Source: an uncultured Helicobacter sp.
GTDB taxonomy: Bacteria > Campylobacterota > Campylobacteria > Campylobacterales > Helicobacteraceae
Length of the DNA stretch: 64,000 nt
NCBI RefSeq assembly: GCF_937893305.1
Contig: NZ_CALBGN010000018.1
Coordinates: forward strand, 6,112 to 70,111
Direction of reading: 5' to 3'
The translations under genes were made by a program, and so were the position numbers. Below are positions 48,201 through 55,830 of this stretch, piece by piece (position 1 is the first letter of the stretch; each line of letters opens with the position of its first letter). The notes beneath the pieces are model-generated. The model had not been told where the DNA came from and did not search any database. It worked only from the letters and a program-made list of their open reading frames with translations.

Positions 48201-48334
48201 TCTAAAAATATCTCTTTTAAAATCCATTCATCTTTTTTCCTTGCGACTTCTTTTGCATTTTTGCATTCATAGCCAAGATTCCCCAAAGTCTCTAAAAATA
48301 GCTTCTCTATGCTTTCTTCGTTAAATTTTGACAT
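45248..48334 (-). CDS. hsdR: Type I restriction-modification endonuclease subunit HsdR
   Basis: A 1028-residue motor and nuclease subunit. The N-terminal nuclease region carries the D...E-x-K pattern (CDIMVFVNG, LCELKNP). The helicase motor has Walker A TQGSGKSLSM, DEAH in IADEAHRTQYG, GFSGTPIE and the late motif QAIARVNR. A long helical C-terminal region docks to HsdM/HsdS. AAAGGA lies eight bases before ATG. It is the last gene of hsdM-hsdS-HI0074-like-hsdR and appears intact. Confidence 0.95.
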   Translation of the reverse strand: MSKFNEESIEKLFLETLGNLGYECKNAKEVARKKDEWILKEIFLDSITRINFESKSNYDFLSAEQKEYLALEAYKKILALSDEEDLMSANAKMHAYLIGGITLEALVNNEQRGINLELLDFDNVENNALLALNQFVFSTQDSVRCDIMVFVNGLPLVLCELKNPLGVNADLHKAYLQIETYKEIAKELFIPNALCIISDGVDSKLGSLNADFTRFLKWQGQESASNKDMLVLEICEVLKPCVLLDFLRYFIIYEQSYIQDAQGYKESKLNKKIAAYHQYYAVNKAMQSVKKAMQSNETNKKGGVVWHTQGSGKSLSMVFFCAKALKELNNPTLLLLTDRTDLDNQLFNTFIKSSALLQTTPLQCESTKDLKEIFKQRKGGIIFSTMQKFRDENERFELLSQREDIIVIADEAHRTQYGFSARLRGEDLAYGYAQNVRDALPNATYVGFSGTPIEKDNANTRNVFGDYIDIYDFQKAVDDGATLPLYYESRLAKLHLSEEGKKLIESVDKDNTQGDLLKLQGIIGAKERLKNIAKDILEHFNARKEKLKGKAMIACSSREIAVDLYNELVELDPSLHSDDYTTGRAKVIIASGASDGAKLTRFHTSKEEQRYIANRANDINDCLEFIIVCDKWLTGFDAPPLHTLYIDKPMKGHTLMQAIARVNRVYKDKPSGLIVDYIGIMAELQKALQFYTQGKSQNFLVDKQKLVEVVYEKHEVLKQMLHGFEYMEYFQADTRGKLELLSQITDKILSDEELKKRFLDEVARLVKAYIMVLPNDEIQKLSKEIAFFELLKNRIKKSEYSKAQADNALKQSLIKQIIDKELVSEGMIDILDKSQIKAENISILSNEFLEGMRHYKYPHIALETLRKLLNDELQMRLPKELKIKGLYEKLRQILIQYQNRLIDAAQVIEELIELSQELIASDKKRLDLDLSDYEYAFYEALSEFKEVEEIMGVEKLRELSKAVFFTIKENATLDWTLRESVRAELRLAVKKVLKKYGYPPNSIQLGVDNAIKQAELIAQEISQAKDKL

Positions 48335-48386
48335 TGTTTAGTCCTTTCTTATAGTATTGCTTGTATGATAGAGATTTGATTATCAC

Positions 48387-48788
48387 TTAATCCGCACATA
48401 TAAGATTCTCCAATTTCTCATACACTCCGCATACCAAGGGATAAAAATCATTGAGAATATATGCGAGATTATCATCTAGCCCTTGGTCTGTGTATGTATG
48501 CCTTGTAATATTGCGGATTTCTAAGGCTTGAAGCCACTTTTCACATTCATTTAAAAGCCCATATTCAAATGCCTTTCTTATGCTATCTTTGGGACTTTTT
48601 ATCATAAAACCCTCTGTTTCTAAGAAGTCTTTTATAATTTTCCAGCTAAGTTCAATTAACACTTCAAATCTTTGTATAATTCCCTCTTTCTCTAAAGTTG
48701 AAAAGATTCTGTTTTGATTGTCTTTAATCTCTTTAAGATTTAAAAATGCCTTTTGAAAATGCGAAAATCTTTGCTTTAGCCTCTGCAT
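48387..48788 (-). CDS. HI0074-family nucleotidyltransferase substrate-binding (HEPN-like) protein
   Basis: A 133-residue all-helical protein of the HI0074/HEPN-like family (FEVLIELSWKIIKDFLETEG, DSIRKAFEYGLL, RNITRHTYTD). These proteins normally pair with a small MNT nucleotidyltransferase (HI0073-like) as a toxin-antitoxin-like module. No such partner is encoded next to it: hsdS lies 51 bases upstream and hsdR 52 bases downstream. The R-x4-H motif of HEPN RNases appears as RNITRH. It may be a lone remnant or a helper of the restriction system. Confidence 0.8.
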   Translation of the reverse strand: MQRLKQRFSHFQKAFLNLKEIKDNQNRIFSTLEKEGIIQRFEVLIELSWKIIKDFLETEGFMIKSPKDSIRKAFEYGLLNECEKWLQALEIRNITRHTYTDQGLDDNLAYILNDFYPLVCGVYEKLENLICAD

Positions 48789-48839
48789 TTATTCCCTTTT
48801 TGTTGATTTATTTTATTTTACCTTAGCCCACAAAAACAC

Positions 48840-49985
48840 TTAAGCAAATATTGCCTTTAATAGCACATCACGCATTGCTCGGAGATTCTGAATCTGTTTT
48901 GAATTATTTTCAATCTTATTTTCAAAATTTGAAATAATTCCGCTAAATTTAAGTATGTCATTTTGATTTGCCTTTATAAATTCAGCATTATGCAATCCAT
49001 CGATAGTAATTTGCGGTTGAGCTGAACCTGAAACAAATGTATCAAAATTATATGACAAGCAATAATATTTCAAATATTCAAATGTTATCTCTTTATCTTT
49101 TGTTCTTTCTAACACTAAGGAATTGTTAGTTATAAATGATTTTCTTTCCGAAATATTCACCTTGCCAGAAGCTTCACCCCTGCAAGAAATCAACACCTGC
49201 GGTTCATCATAAAGATATTGGTCAAAATACCCTATTTTTCCATTTCCGCCAAACACGGCATAGCCTTGTGGTAGTAAATTTTTAGTTGGCAAGTTTTTAC
49301 CATAAACTATTTTTACATAATCGCCAAGTTTGCCTAGCTCCCATTCATCACGCTTTGGATTGTCTATAAAATAATGGCGAAAAAGAGTAAGGGCTAGAGA
49401 TTCTAAAGTTTTGTTTTGTCTATGGAGTAAGTCTATCTTATCATCAAAGCTACTTAGAATCTCTGCGATTTTTTGTTGTATTGCAAGTGGTGGGAGTTGA
49501 AAAGTAAAATCACGCAAAACTTCTATTTGCACCCTTTCTCTACCAGAACTACCTGTCATAGACTGAATAGCAACTTCTCTAAGATGTTTGCTTCGTGCCA
49601 AATAATACAAAAAATCTTGATTGCTTGTTCCTGTCTTTTTTCTTAAAACTATAAATTCAGTAGAACCAAAAGCTATTTCATCATCTTGTAAAAAATCCAC
49701 AAACGCTGTTTTTCCATTTTCCAAACAAGGTGTAATTCTTGCAAGCAAAGTATCGCCGTTTCTAAATTTAGCCCCACCACTAAAAGATTCTATGCTGAAA
49801 GAATAAATTTTCTTAGTGTATGGCTCTAAACTATCCATAGAAACCTTTTTATACAAACAATGTTTTTTTAGAGACTCTTTTGGATTTATCTCCGCCACTT
49901 CCCCAAGCCTTACTTTCTGCCATTGTTCTTTATGGAGAGATTGTAGGAAATTCTCACAATGCTGTTCTTTTAGATTCACAATCAT
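48840..49985 (-). CDS. hsdS: Type I restriction-modification specificity subunit (operon copy)
   Basis: A 381-residue HsdS with two target-recognition domains around the spacer IQQKIAEILSSFDDKIDLLHRQ and a C-terminal spacer QIQNLRAMRDVLLKAIF. Its start overlaps the hsdM stop by four bases (ATGA), so it is the primary specificity subunit of the operon. The recognition domains differ from those of the distal hsdS (41606-42907), while the spacers are nearly identical. Two half-sites separated by a gap are expected as target; the sequence is not predictable here. Confidence 0.93.
   Translation of the reverse strand: MIVNLKEQHCENFLQSLHKEQWQKVRLGEVAEINPKESLKKHCLYKKVSMDSLEPYTKKIYSFSIESFSGGAKFRNGDTLLARITPCLENGKTAFVDFLQDDEIAFGSTEFIVLRKKTGTSNQDFLYYLARSKHLREVAIQSMTGSSGRERVQIEVLRDFTFQLPPLAIQQKIAEILSSFDDKIDLLHRQNKTLESLALTLFRHYFIDNPKRDEWELGKLGDYVKIVYGKNLPTKNLLPQGYAVFGGNGKIGYFDQYLYDEPQVLISCRGEASGKVNISERKSFITNNSLVLERTKDKEITFEYLKYYCLSYNFDTFVSGSAQPQITIDGLHNAEFIKANQNDILKFSGIISNFENKIENNSKQIQNLRAMRDVLLKAIFA
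49355..49496. repeat. hsdS central spacer repeat, copy 2
   Basis: This is the direct-repeat partner of 42259-42400, about 7.1 kb away and in the same orientation. Recombination between the copies would delete hsdR, ssrA, panB and ruvB, so gene conversion is the likelier exchange route. Confidence 0.9.
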
Positions 49986-51487
49986 TTCCCGCCTATAAGC
50001 TCTAAATGTTTTAGAATCTTTTGGCTTAAATCTTTCTCTTCTTTGATTTGAGATTCTAGCTCGGCTTTTAGGCGTGTAAATTCCCTTTCAAAGTCAAAGT
50101 CTTCTTCATCTTCTGCCAAGCCCACATAGCGACCCGGTGTTAAGACATAATCAAGCTTTGCTATCTCATCTTTATCTACACTTTTACAAAAGCCTAGAAT
50201 GTCGCTGTAATCTGTGCCTTGTTGCTCTTGTGCTTTTTGCCATTTATGATAAGTCTGTGCGATTGTAGCAATATCGCTTTGAGTTAGAATCCTGTTTTTG
50301 CGATTGATGAGTTCGCCTAGATTTCGTGCGTCAATAAAAAGTGTGTTGTTATGAGCTTTGTTGCGTTTGATAAACCAAAGACACGCAGGGATTTGTGTGT
50401 TTAAAAAGAGTTTTGCGGGGAGATTAACAATACATTCTATAAGGTTAGATTCTATTAAGTTTTTGCGGATTTGCCCCTCTGTGCTTGTGTTGCTCGTAAG
50501 AGAACCTTTAGCAAGGACAAATCCCGCCCTACCCTTTGGGGCTAAATGGTGGATAAAGTGGCTTATCCACGCATAATTCGCATTCGTGCTAGGGGGTGTG
50601 CCATAGTTCCAACGCACATCATTTTCTAAGGCTTGGCTGCCCCAATCTGTGGCATTAAAAGGTGGATTTGCAATAATGAAATCTGCTTTTAAGTCCTTGT
50701 GTGCGTCATTAAGAAAGCTCCCCTCGCTATTCCACTTTACAGAGCTAGAATCTATTTTTCGCAAGGCAAGATTCATCTTTGCTAATCGCCAAGTAGTTTG
50801 ATTACTCTCTTGCCCATAGATTGAAATATCGCTGATTTTACCTTGATGTTCTTTGACGAACTGCTCACTTTGGACAAACATTCCTCCACTTCCACAGCAA
50901 GGATCAAATACCCTGCCCTTATAAGGCTCTAGCATAGCAACCAAAAGCTCTACAACGCTTTTTGGTGTGTAGAACTGCCCGCCCTTTTTGCCTTCACTCA
51001 AGGCAAATTCACCCAAAAAATATTCAAAAATATGCCCTAAAATATCGCTTGTGTTTGCTTGATTCAATACAATAGAATCTATTAAATTCATCAAATCGCC
51101 CAAAGTCGCACTATCTAGGTTTTCTTTGGCATAGACTTTTGGCAGCACACCTTTTAATTGTGGATTTTGCTTTTCTATCAAATCTAGGGCATAATCTAGG
51201 TCTTTGCCTATTTGTGGGCTTTTTGCCTTGCTTAAAAGAAAGCTCCATCTAGAATCTTGTGGCACAAAAAAGATATTTTTTGCGATATATTCATCTTTAT
51301 CTTCTGCATCTTCATTGCGTGCAAGTAACTCTTTGTGTAGAGATTCAAAACTATCGCTAATGTATTTCAAAAACACAAGTCCAAGCACGATGTGTTTATA
51401 CTCTGCGGCGTCTATGTTTTTACGAAGTTTATCAGCAGCACTAAAAAGTGCGGCTTCTAGCTTTTGTGGTTGTTTTGTCTTTGCCAT
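49982..51487 (-). CDS. hsdM: Type I restriction-modification DNA methyltransferase HsdM
   Basis: A 501-residue N6-adenine methyltransferase subunit with an N-terminal helical domain (about 1-140). The SAM motif is DPCCGSGGMF (near 195), and catalytic motif IV is NPPF (IIANPPFNATDWG). It methylates the sites chosen by HsdS and protects the chromosome. The ribosome site is weak (AGAAAGTTG). It is the first gene of the operon; the promoter would lie in the 351-base gap upstream. Confidence 0.95.
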   Translation of the reverse strand: MAKTKQPQKLEAALFSAADKLRKNIDAAEYKHIVLGLVFLKYISDSFESLHKELLARNEDAEDKDEYIAKNIFFVPQDSRWSFLLSKAKSPQIGKDLDYALDLIEKQNPQLKGVLPKVYAKENLDSATLGDLMNLIDSIVLNQANTSDILGHIFEYFLGEFALSEGKKGGQFYTPKSVVELLVAMLEPYKGRVFDPCCGSGGMFVQSEQFVKEHQGKISDISIYGQESNQTTWRLAKMNLALRKIDSSSVKWNSEGSFLNDAHKDLKADFIIANPPFNATDWGSQALENDVRWNYGTPPSTNANYAWISHFIHHLAPKGRAGFVLAKGSLTSNTSTEGQIRKNLIESNLIECIVNLPAKLFLNTQIPACLWFIKRNKAHNNTLFIDARNLGELINRKNRILTQSDIATIAQTYHKWQKAQEQQGTDYSDILGFCKSVDKDEIAKLDYVLTPGRYVGLAEDEEDFDFEREFTRLKAELESQIKEEKDLSQKILKHLELIGGK

Positions 51488-51587
51488 TTTTACAACTTTC
51501 TAAATTTTTAACTAGCATTATAACCAAAACTTGATTTGTGAGAATTTTTAAATTTTTATTAATAAAATAAATTAATTTATCTAGACA

Positions 51588-51806
51588 ATCGTTGTTTCAG
51601 CAAGTTTAGCGGATTACTCAAGTGCGGTTAATATTGCAATCTCATCTAATGATGAACTAGGAGTAATCGCAAAAGAAATCAATGTAAATATTCAAAACAT
51701 TGAAGAAGGCTTAAAACAAGATTCTCCAGCAATTGCACAATCCGCACAAACAGCTAAAGAAGTAGAAAGTGGAGATTTAACAGCAAGAATGGAATCTAAA
51801 ATTTAG
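51588..51806 (+). pseudogene. Remnant of a chemoreceptor (HAMP-region fragment)
   Basis: An open stretch of 72 codons without a start codon, preceded in frame by TAG. It reads ...ISSNDELGVIAKEINVNIQ ... AKEVESGDLTAR..., the typical HAMP and linker region of Campylobacterota methyl-accepting chemotaxis proteins. Both the sensor part and the signalling hairpin are gone. It lies in the 351-base gap between hsdM and the small-membrane-protein gene at 51839-52048, so it marks a deletion or insertion boundary. The rest of the gap (51488-51587) shows no feature. Confidence 0.7.
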
Positions 51807-51838
51807 ATTCCAACTTTTAATAATCTATAAAATCAAAT

Positions 51839-52048
51839 TTACTTTTTAGGATACAAAGAAGCGTGCCAAATAGAAAATCCAACAAGCGCAACTCCTGCTG
51901 TGATATGGATTGTCTTTGCAGATTTGTTTTTTAAAAATAACGCACTCCCAGCAGTCAGCAACAAACTTGCACTCATACCTATTTTTGCAATCTCACGCTT
52001 TGTTTCAATAGAGATTTTGTTTTCTTTAATTTCTAATTCTTTTTGCAT
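51839..52048 (-). CDS. Small two-helix membrane protein at end of ferrosome-like cluster
   Basis: A 69-residue protein with a charged N-terminus and two hydrophobic helices (about 24-40 and 47-65, ending SIWHASLYPKK). It is not recognised. Its ATG has AGGAG (GGAGAAAAT) upstream, and it begins eight bases after a 37-codon gene that itself follows the P1B ATPase by twelve bases, so it should be the last gene of that operon. Confidence 0.65.
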   Translation of the reverse strand: MQKELEIKENKISIETKREIAKIGMSASLLLTAGSALFLKNKSAKTIHITAGVALVGFSIWHASLYPKK

Positions 52049-52056
52049 ATTTTCTC

Positions 52057-52170
52057 CTATTTTGTTTGCTTTTTTTTGGAGTATTTTTTGTATTTCAAAA
52101 ATGCTTGCCTTGTCATTTGTGCTGCTAGAAATCCACTTCCTGCCGTTGCTAAAACAAGTAAAAAAGGCAT
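52057..52170 (-). CDS. 37-residue single-helix membrane peptide
   Basis: ATG at 52170 with AAGGAG nine bases upstream encodes MPFLLVLATAGSGFLAAQM followed by a short basic tail (KYKKYSKKKQTK). One membrane helix and a positive cytoplasmic end are visible. It is too short for most annotation cut-offs. It lies between the P1B ATPase and the 69-residue protein with 12- and 8-base gaps, which supports real translation in the operon. Confidence 0.5.
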   Translation of the reverse strand: MPFLLVLATAGSGFLAAQMTRQAFLKYKKYSKKKQTK

Positions 52171-52182
52171 TAATTCCACTCC

Positions 52183-54283
52183 TTATCTAATATTGATTCT
52201 TTGTAAAGCATTTAAAAGCAATCCTATTGTTGTGCCATTGTGTAAAAATGCCGTTTGAATAGGACTTAATTTGCCAAGACTTGCTAGAATTAAAATCATA
52301 GAATTTACACCCACTGTGATTTTAAAACCTCTTTGCACCTTTTTTAAACAAGAAATAGCAAGCTCTCTAGCTTCTGCTACTGCTTCAATATCATCACGCA
52401 ACAACACCACATCTGCACTTGCCTTTGCAATATCAGCTCCTTTATGCATACCAATTCCAATATCAGCACGGATTAATGCAGGCGCATCATTAATCCCATC
52501 TCCTACAAAAGCAACCTTCTTGCCCTCTTGCATAATTTGCTCTAAAATTTCTGCCTTTTGTGTAGGTAAAAGTTCCGCATAATAGCGATTAATCCCTAGT
52601 TCTTTAGAGATTTTTTCCGCTTTTTGCTTTGTATCGCCTGTTAGCATAATAATCTCTTTAATCCCGCTCTTTCGCAATCTCTCTAGTGCAGTTTTTGCAT
52701 TTTCTCTTAAAGAATCTTTAAGTAAAATCATTCCTAAAAGCTCTTTATCATAGCCAATATACAAAGGCATTTCACCACTTTCTAAAATCGCTTCAATTTC
52801 TTTATTTTGCACTTCAAAACTAATCTTTTCATCATCTTCTAAAAAATGCCTAGAGCCTATTACAACACTTTTTCCATTGATTTCACTCTTCACGCCGTGT
52901 GCTACAATAAAAGTTACTTCATCGTGATGAAAATGCTTAAAGTCCTTGTCTTTTGCTGCTTTTACAACCGCTTGTGCCACAGGGTGAAAATAATGCTCTT
53001 CAATACTAGCAGCAAGGTTCAACACTGCATCTTTATCCCAAGTCTTATGAAAAGAATACACATCAAGAACCTCTAAATCTCCTTGTGTAAGGGTCCCTGT
53101 TTTATCAAATACAAACACTTCGCTAAGCTGTAAAGATTCCAAACTCTTTGCACCTTTAATGATAATCCCTTCTTTTCCGGCACTTGAAATTGCAGATTTA
53201 AAAGTTACAGGTGTTGTGAGCTTTAACGCACAAGAATAATCTGCTTGCAACACACTAGCACTACGCATCAAATCACGCGTTAAAACATAAGAGAGTGTCG
53301 CAAGCCCTAAAGTAATCGGCACTAAAGAATCTGCCATTTTAGACGCATTAAGTTCCTGATGGGATTTTTGCACCAAAGTTTCTTCAATGTAGTTTTTAAT
53401 CCTTGCCATTGCAGTTTGCTTCCCAACAGATTCCGCCCAAACTTTAATTTTCCCTTCTTGCACGATTGTGCCAGATAATACTCTATCACTATGCCCTTTT
53501 TGCACAGGTGTTGCTTCTCCAGTCATTGAGATTTGATTCACAAGTGCTTCACCATCAATAATGTGCCCATCTACTAAAATCGTATCTCCAGCACCAATGA
53601 CTACAATATCACTAATTTTTAGCTCTTCACTTGGAATCTGCTTTAAAACACTCTTTCCCTTTTTCTACACGCTCAACCCACGCTAAACCGCTCTTTTGCT
53701 TGGCAAGTTCTTTAATTAAATCATCGCTTTTATACATTGTCATTTCTTCAATATATTCACCAAGCGCTAGCATAAAATTTGTAGAATTTGCTGTTTTGAA
53801 GTCTTTTAAATATAAAGAAATCGCAACTGCCATTGCTTCTAAAGAGCGAGAATTAATTCCGTGTGCAAAAGTCTCCTTTAACCCACTAAATAGCAAGGGA
53901 AATGATGCAACAAAAGAAAATCCAAGTTGCGCTGTGGCATTGTTTAATAAAGGTGAAAGCAATAAAGCACTCCCAGCGCGTGCTACTTCTGATGAACTTG
54001 GTATTTCATCTCTTAGAGCGAGATAACTCTCATCGTGCTTGATTAAATCTGATTCCACCGCAACGCCATTTAAGACATTATAAATGTTTTGCTCTAAATC
54101 CTCCAAAGATCCACAATACTGCACAATAATGTTATTTAAAATCGCATTAACACGCACATTGCTAGCACTTGGCATTTCTTCTAAAGCTACACGAAGCTGT
54201 ATGGGATTTACTCTAAAACCATTTTTGCAAATGTATTTAAAGCGCGCCCTATTAGCAGTTGCGTGAAGTAGAATCAATCGCAT
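52183..54283 (-). pseudogene. P1B-type metal ATPase, FezB-like, broken by a frameshift
   Basis: The N-terminal part (54283-53627, 218 codons) has an HMA_2-like domain without CxxC (LLHATANRARFKY) and the first membrane helices. The remainder is in the +1 frame. It runs from about 53650 through SVLKQIPSEELKISDIVVIGAGD, MTGEATPV, SCALKLTTP in the metal-site helix, DKTGTLTQ, the HP pair in YFHPVAQ and GDGINDAPAL, to the stop at 52183. The shift lies in the run GTAGAAAAAGGGAAAGAG (53651-53668, minus strand); removing one base restores one protein of about 700 residues. SCA instead of CPC and the CxxC-less HMA_2 domain fit the P1B-6 group, which includes ferrosome FezB. A sequencing error is possible. 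Confidence 0.85.
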
Positions 54284-54291
54284 TTTTATCC

Positions 54292-54591
54292 TTAAATTTT
54301 ATCACTATCGTTAATTTCAGCCTTAGCGTCTTCATAACGTTCTTTTAACTCTTCAATTCCGCTTTCAAACAAACTGCTAATTTTTGCAAAGCCCTTAAAA
54401 ATCGCTCTTTGCGCATTTTCATTTGTTAAAATAAAAGTTGCTGCCGCACCAATTAACGCCCCTTTTAAAAAATCTTGTTTAGGATTAGAATCCAAAAGAT
54501 TTCCTAGAAAATTTTGTGAATATTGCGTGCTATTTTGTGTATTTTGTGTTTCTTTATTGATATAGGGATTATTAGGATTTGGTTGTGTCAT
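54292..54591 (-). CDS. Small YtxH-like membrane-associated protein
   Basis: A 99-residue protein with a polar, Asn/Gln-rich N-terminus, one glycine/alanine helix (about residues 40-57, DFLKGALIGAAATFILTNENA) and an amphipathic acidic C-terminal helix. It resembles YtxH-type or glycine-zipper membrane proteins and is not otherwise recognised. It lies eight bases before the P1B ATPase and one base after the previous gene. Its position suggests a structural role at the membrane with that ATPase. Confidence 0.65.
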   Translation of the reverse strand: MTQPNPNNPYINKETQNTQNSTQYSQNFLGNLLDSNPKQDFLKGALIGAAATFILTNENAQRAIFKGFAKISSLFESGIEELKERYEDAKAEINDSDKI

Positions 54592-54592
54592 A

Positions 54593-54940
54593 TTAGTCCT
54601 TTGTTAAAAGTTTTGAAGCAGTGCAACAGCCCTTGTTTGCTAGCGTTTGGATTCCATAAACACTTGCTGCTCCAATAGCTACAAACGCTGCTGCTTCAAT
54701 GATTCCTTGCGTGGGTGATTTTGCAGAATTCCCTAACGCATTTGTCGCTGCAATACCACACGCTGTTATGATTCCACCTTCAGCACCTGCTTTTAGTGTT
54801 TCTGTGATTGCCTCTTGCTTGTTGATTTCTTTGCGTTTATATTTTGCATACGCATAAGCTCCACTTAGCATTAGCGCAATAAGCCCACCACTAATTGCGT
54901 GTCCTGTAACAGAGCGTGGAGTTCCTGTATTTGCTAACAT
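54593..54940 (-). CDS. Small glycine-rich multi-helix membrane protein
   Basis: A 115-residue protein with about three hydrophobic Gly/Ala-rich helices (GHAISGGLIALMLSGAYAYA, EGGIITACGIAATNALG, GIIEAAAFVAIGAASVYGI) and a Cys pair near the end (GCCTAS). No known family is recognised. Its start overlaps the stop of the preceding gene by one base (TAATG). Helices of this type can pack tightly or curve membranes, but that role is inference. Confidence 0.65.
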   Translation of the reverse strand: MLANTGTPRSVTGHAISGGLIALMLSGAYAYAKYKRKEINKQEAITETLKAGAEGGIITACGIAATNALGNSAKSPTQGIIEAAAFVAIGAASVYGIQTLANKGCCTASKLLTKD

Positions 54941-55227
54941 TAATTCTCCTTTTTTATTGTCTTACGCGTTGTGCGTTGCTTTGTTGTTTTAGATTCCACA
55001 TTTTGCGGTGCTTCTTGCATTTGGGATTCCGCATTTAATGCGTTTTTGAAGCTATTTTTTGCGTAATTTAATGCGTGATTAGAAAACTCTTTCCCTTTGT
55101 TAATCGTGCTATTTAATTTTTCAGAAATCTCACTACTACCTAATTTTTCTTTAATCTGCTCTCTTTTTGTGAATAAAAGTGCAACTCCTGCACCAACTGC
55201 TAATCCTGCAATAAATGGTAATGCCAT
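54940..55227 (-). CDS. Small YtxH-like membrane protein with helical tail
   Basis: A 95-residue protein with one N-terminal glycine-rich helix (LPFIAGLAVGAGVALLFT), then an amphipathic helix (about 25-65) and a basic Lys/Thr-rich end. It looks like the YtxH family. AAGGAG lies upstream of the ATG, and the gene is coupled to the next one by TAATG. It is one of three similar small membrane proteins in this operon. Confidence 0.65.
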   Translation of the reverse strand: MALPFIAGLAVGAGVALLFTKREQIKEKLGSSEISEKLNSTINKGKEFSNHALNYAKNSFKNALNAESQMQEAPQNVESKTTKQRTTRKTIKKEN

Positions 55228-55230
55228 TAT

Positions 55231-55830
55231 TTACTCCTTGTTTTGATTTAAAAGTTCATTGAAAATAATTACTCCAAATGCGCCTGCAATCACGCCACCC
55301 ATTAAAGAATAATTCAACTTGCCCAAAAAACCCTCTAATTGCTCTTTGGATAGACTTCCTTCTTGCAGTCTTGTAACCATTTCAGAAGTCTCTCCTAAAA
55401 GGTCTTTACTATGATTTAAGAAATCCATTATATTTGAAGTATCCGTGTTATGATGATAAGCAAGTGCTTGTTGAAGTGCTGGGATATGATGATTAAAACT
55501 TGCAGCTTGCAAACGATAAAACACATCTAAAATTTCTGAATCTTGTTCTTTTGCAATTAAAGTATTATAAAGGGCAATGTTTGCATTTTCTTGCTCTAGT
55601 GCAACTTGTAACACTTCTTCGCGGAGACTTGGAAGTGTTATTGTATGCAAATAGGGATTATTGGGGATAGGGACATTTAACTTTTGAAGTTGATGAGAAA
55701 GCGCATTAATGTGCGTAATCTCAGCGTTTTGAAGATTTAAAAAAATCTCTCCTAATGGACTTGCTTGCGTGTAAAAACTATATGCCTTATACTCATCGTC
55801 TAATGCTTTTAACAAATTCTCTGCACTCAT
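55231..55830 (-). CDS. Membrane-anchored ferritin-like protein
   Basis: A 199-residue protein. The start at 55830 (MSAENLLKALDDEYKAY) has AAGGG eight bases upstream and forms an ATGA overlap with the HMA_2 gene. Residues 1-140 look like a four-helix ferritin/rubrerythrin-type bundle with candidate iron ligands in DDEYKAY, NAEITHINALSHQ, EVLQVALEQENANIALY and FNHHIPALQ. A single helix near the end (about 172-192, GGVIAGAFGVIIFNE) should anchor it in a membrane. Iron binding is inferred. The neighbouring metal ATPase and HMA_2 protein support an iron role. Confidence 0.72.
   Translation of the reverse strand: MSAENLLKALDDEYKAYSFYTQASPLGEIFLNLQNAEITHINALSHQLQKLNVPIPNNPYLHTITLPSLREEVLQVALEQENANIALYNTLIAKEQDSEILDVFYRLQAASFNHHIPALQQALAYHHNTDTSNIMDFLNHSKDLLGETSEMVTRLQEGSLSKEQLEGFLGKLNYSLMGGVIAGAFGVIIFNELLNQNKE

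Noticed and set aside
41606..49985. Invertible hsdS shufflon
   Set aside because: Both hsdS genes lie on the same strand, so the shared blocks are direct repeats, and no recombinase gene is present. Inversion cannot occur between them.
44799..51600. ssrA as an integration site for a genomic island carrying the restriction genes
   Set aside because: tmRNA 3' ends are common attachment sites, but no integrase and no repeat of the ssrA 3' end was seen at the far border of the region.
53627..53690. Programmed ribosomal frameshift in the P1B ATPase
   Set aside because: The frame change is +1, and the A5-G3-A3 run is not a classical -1 slippery heptamer. A mutation or sequencing error is simpler.
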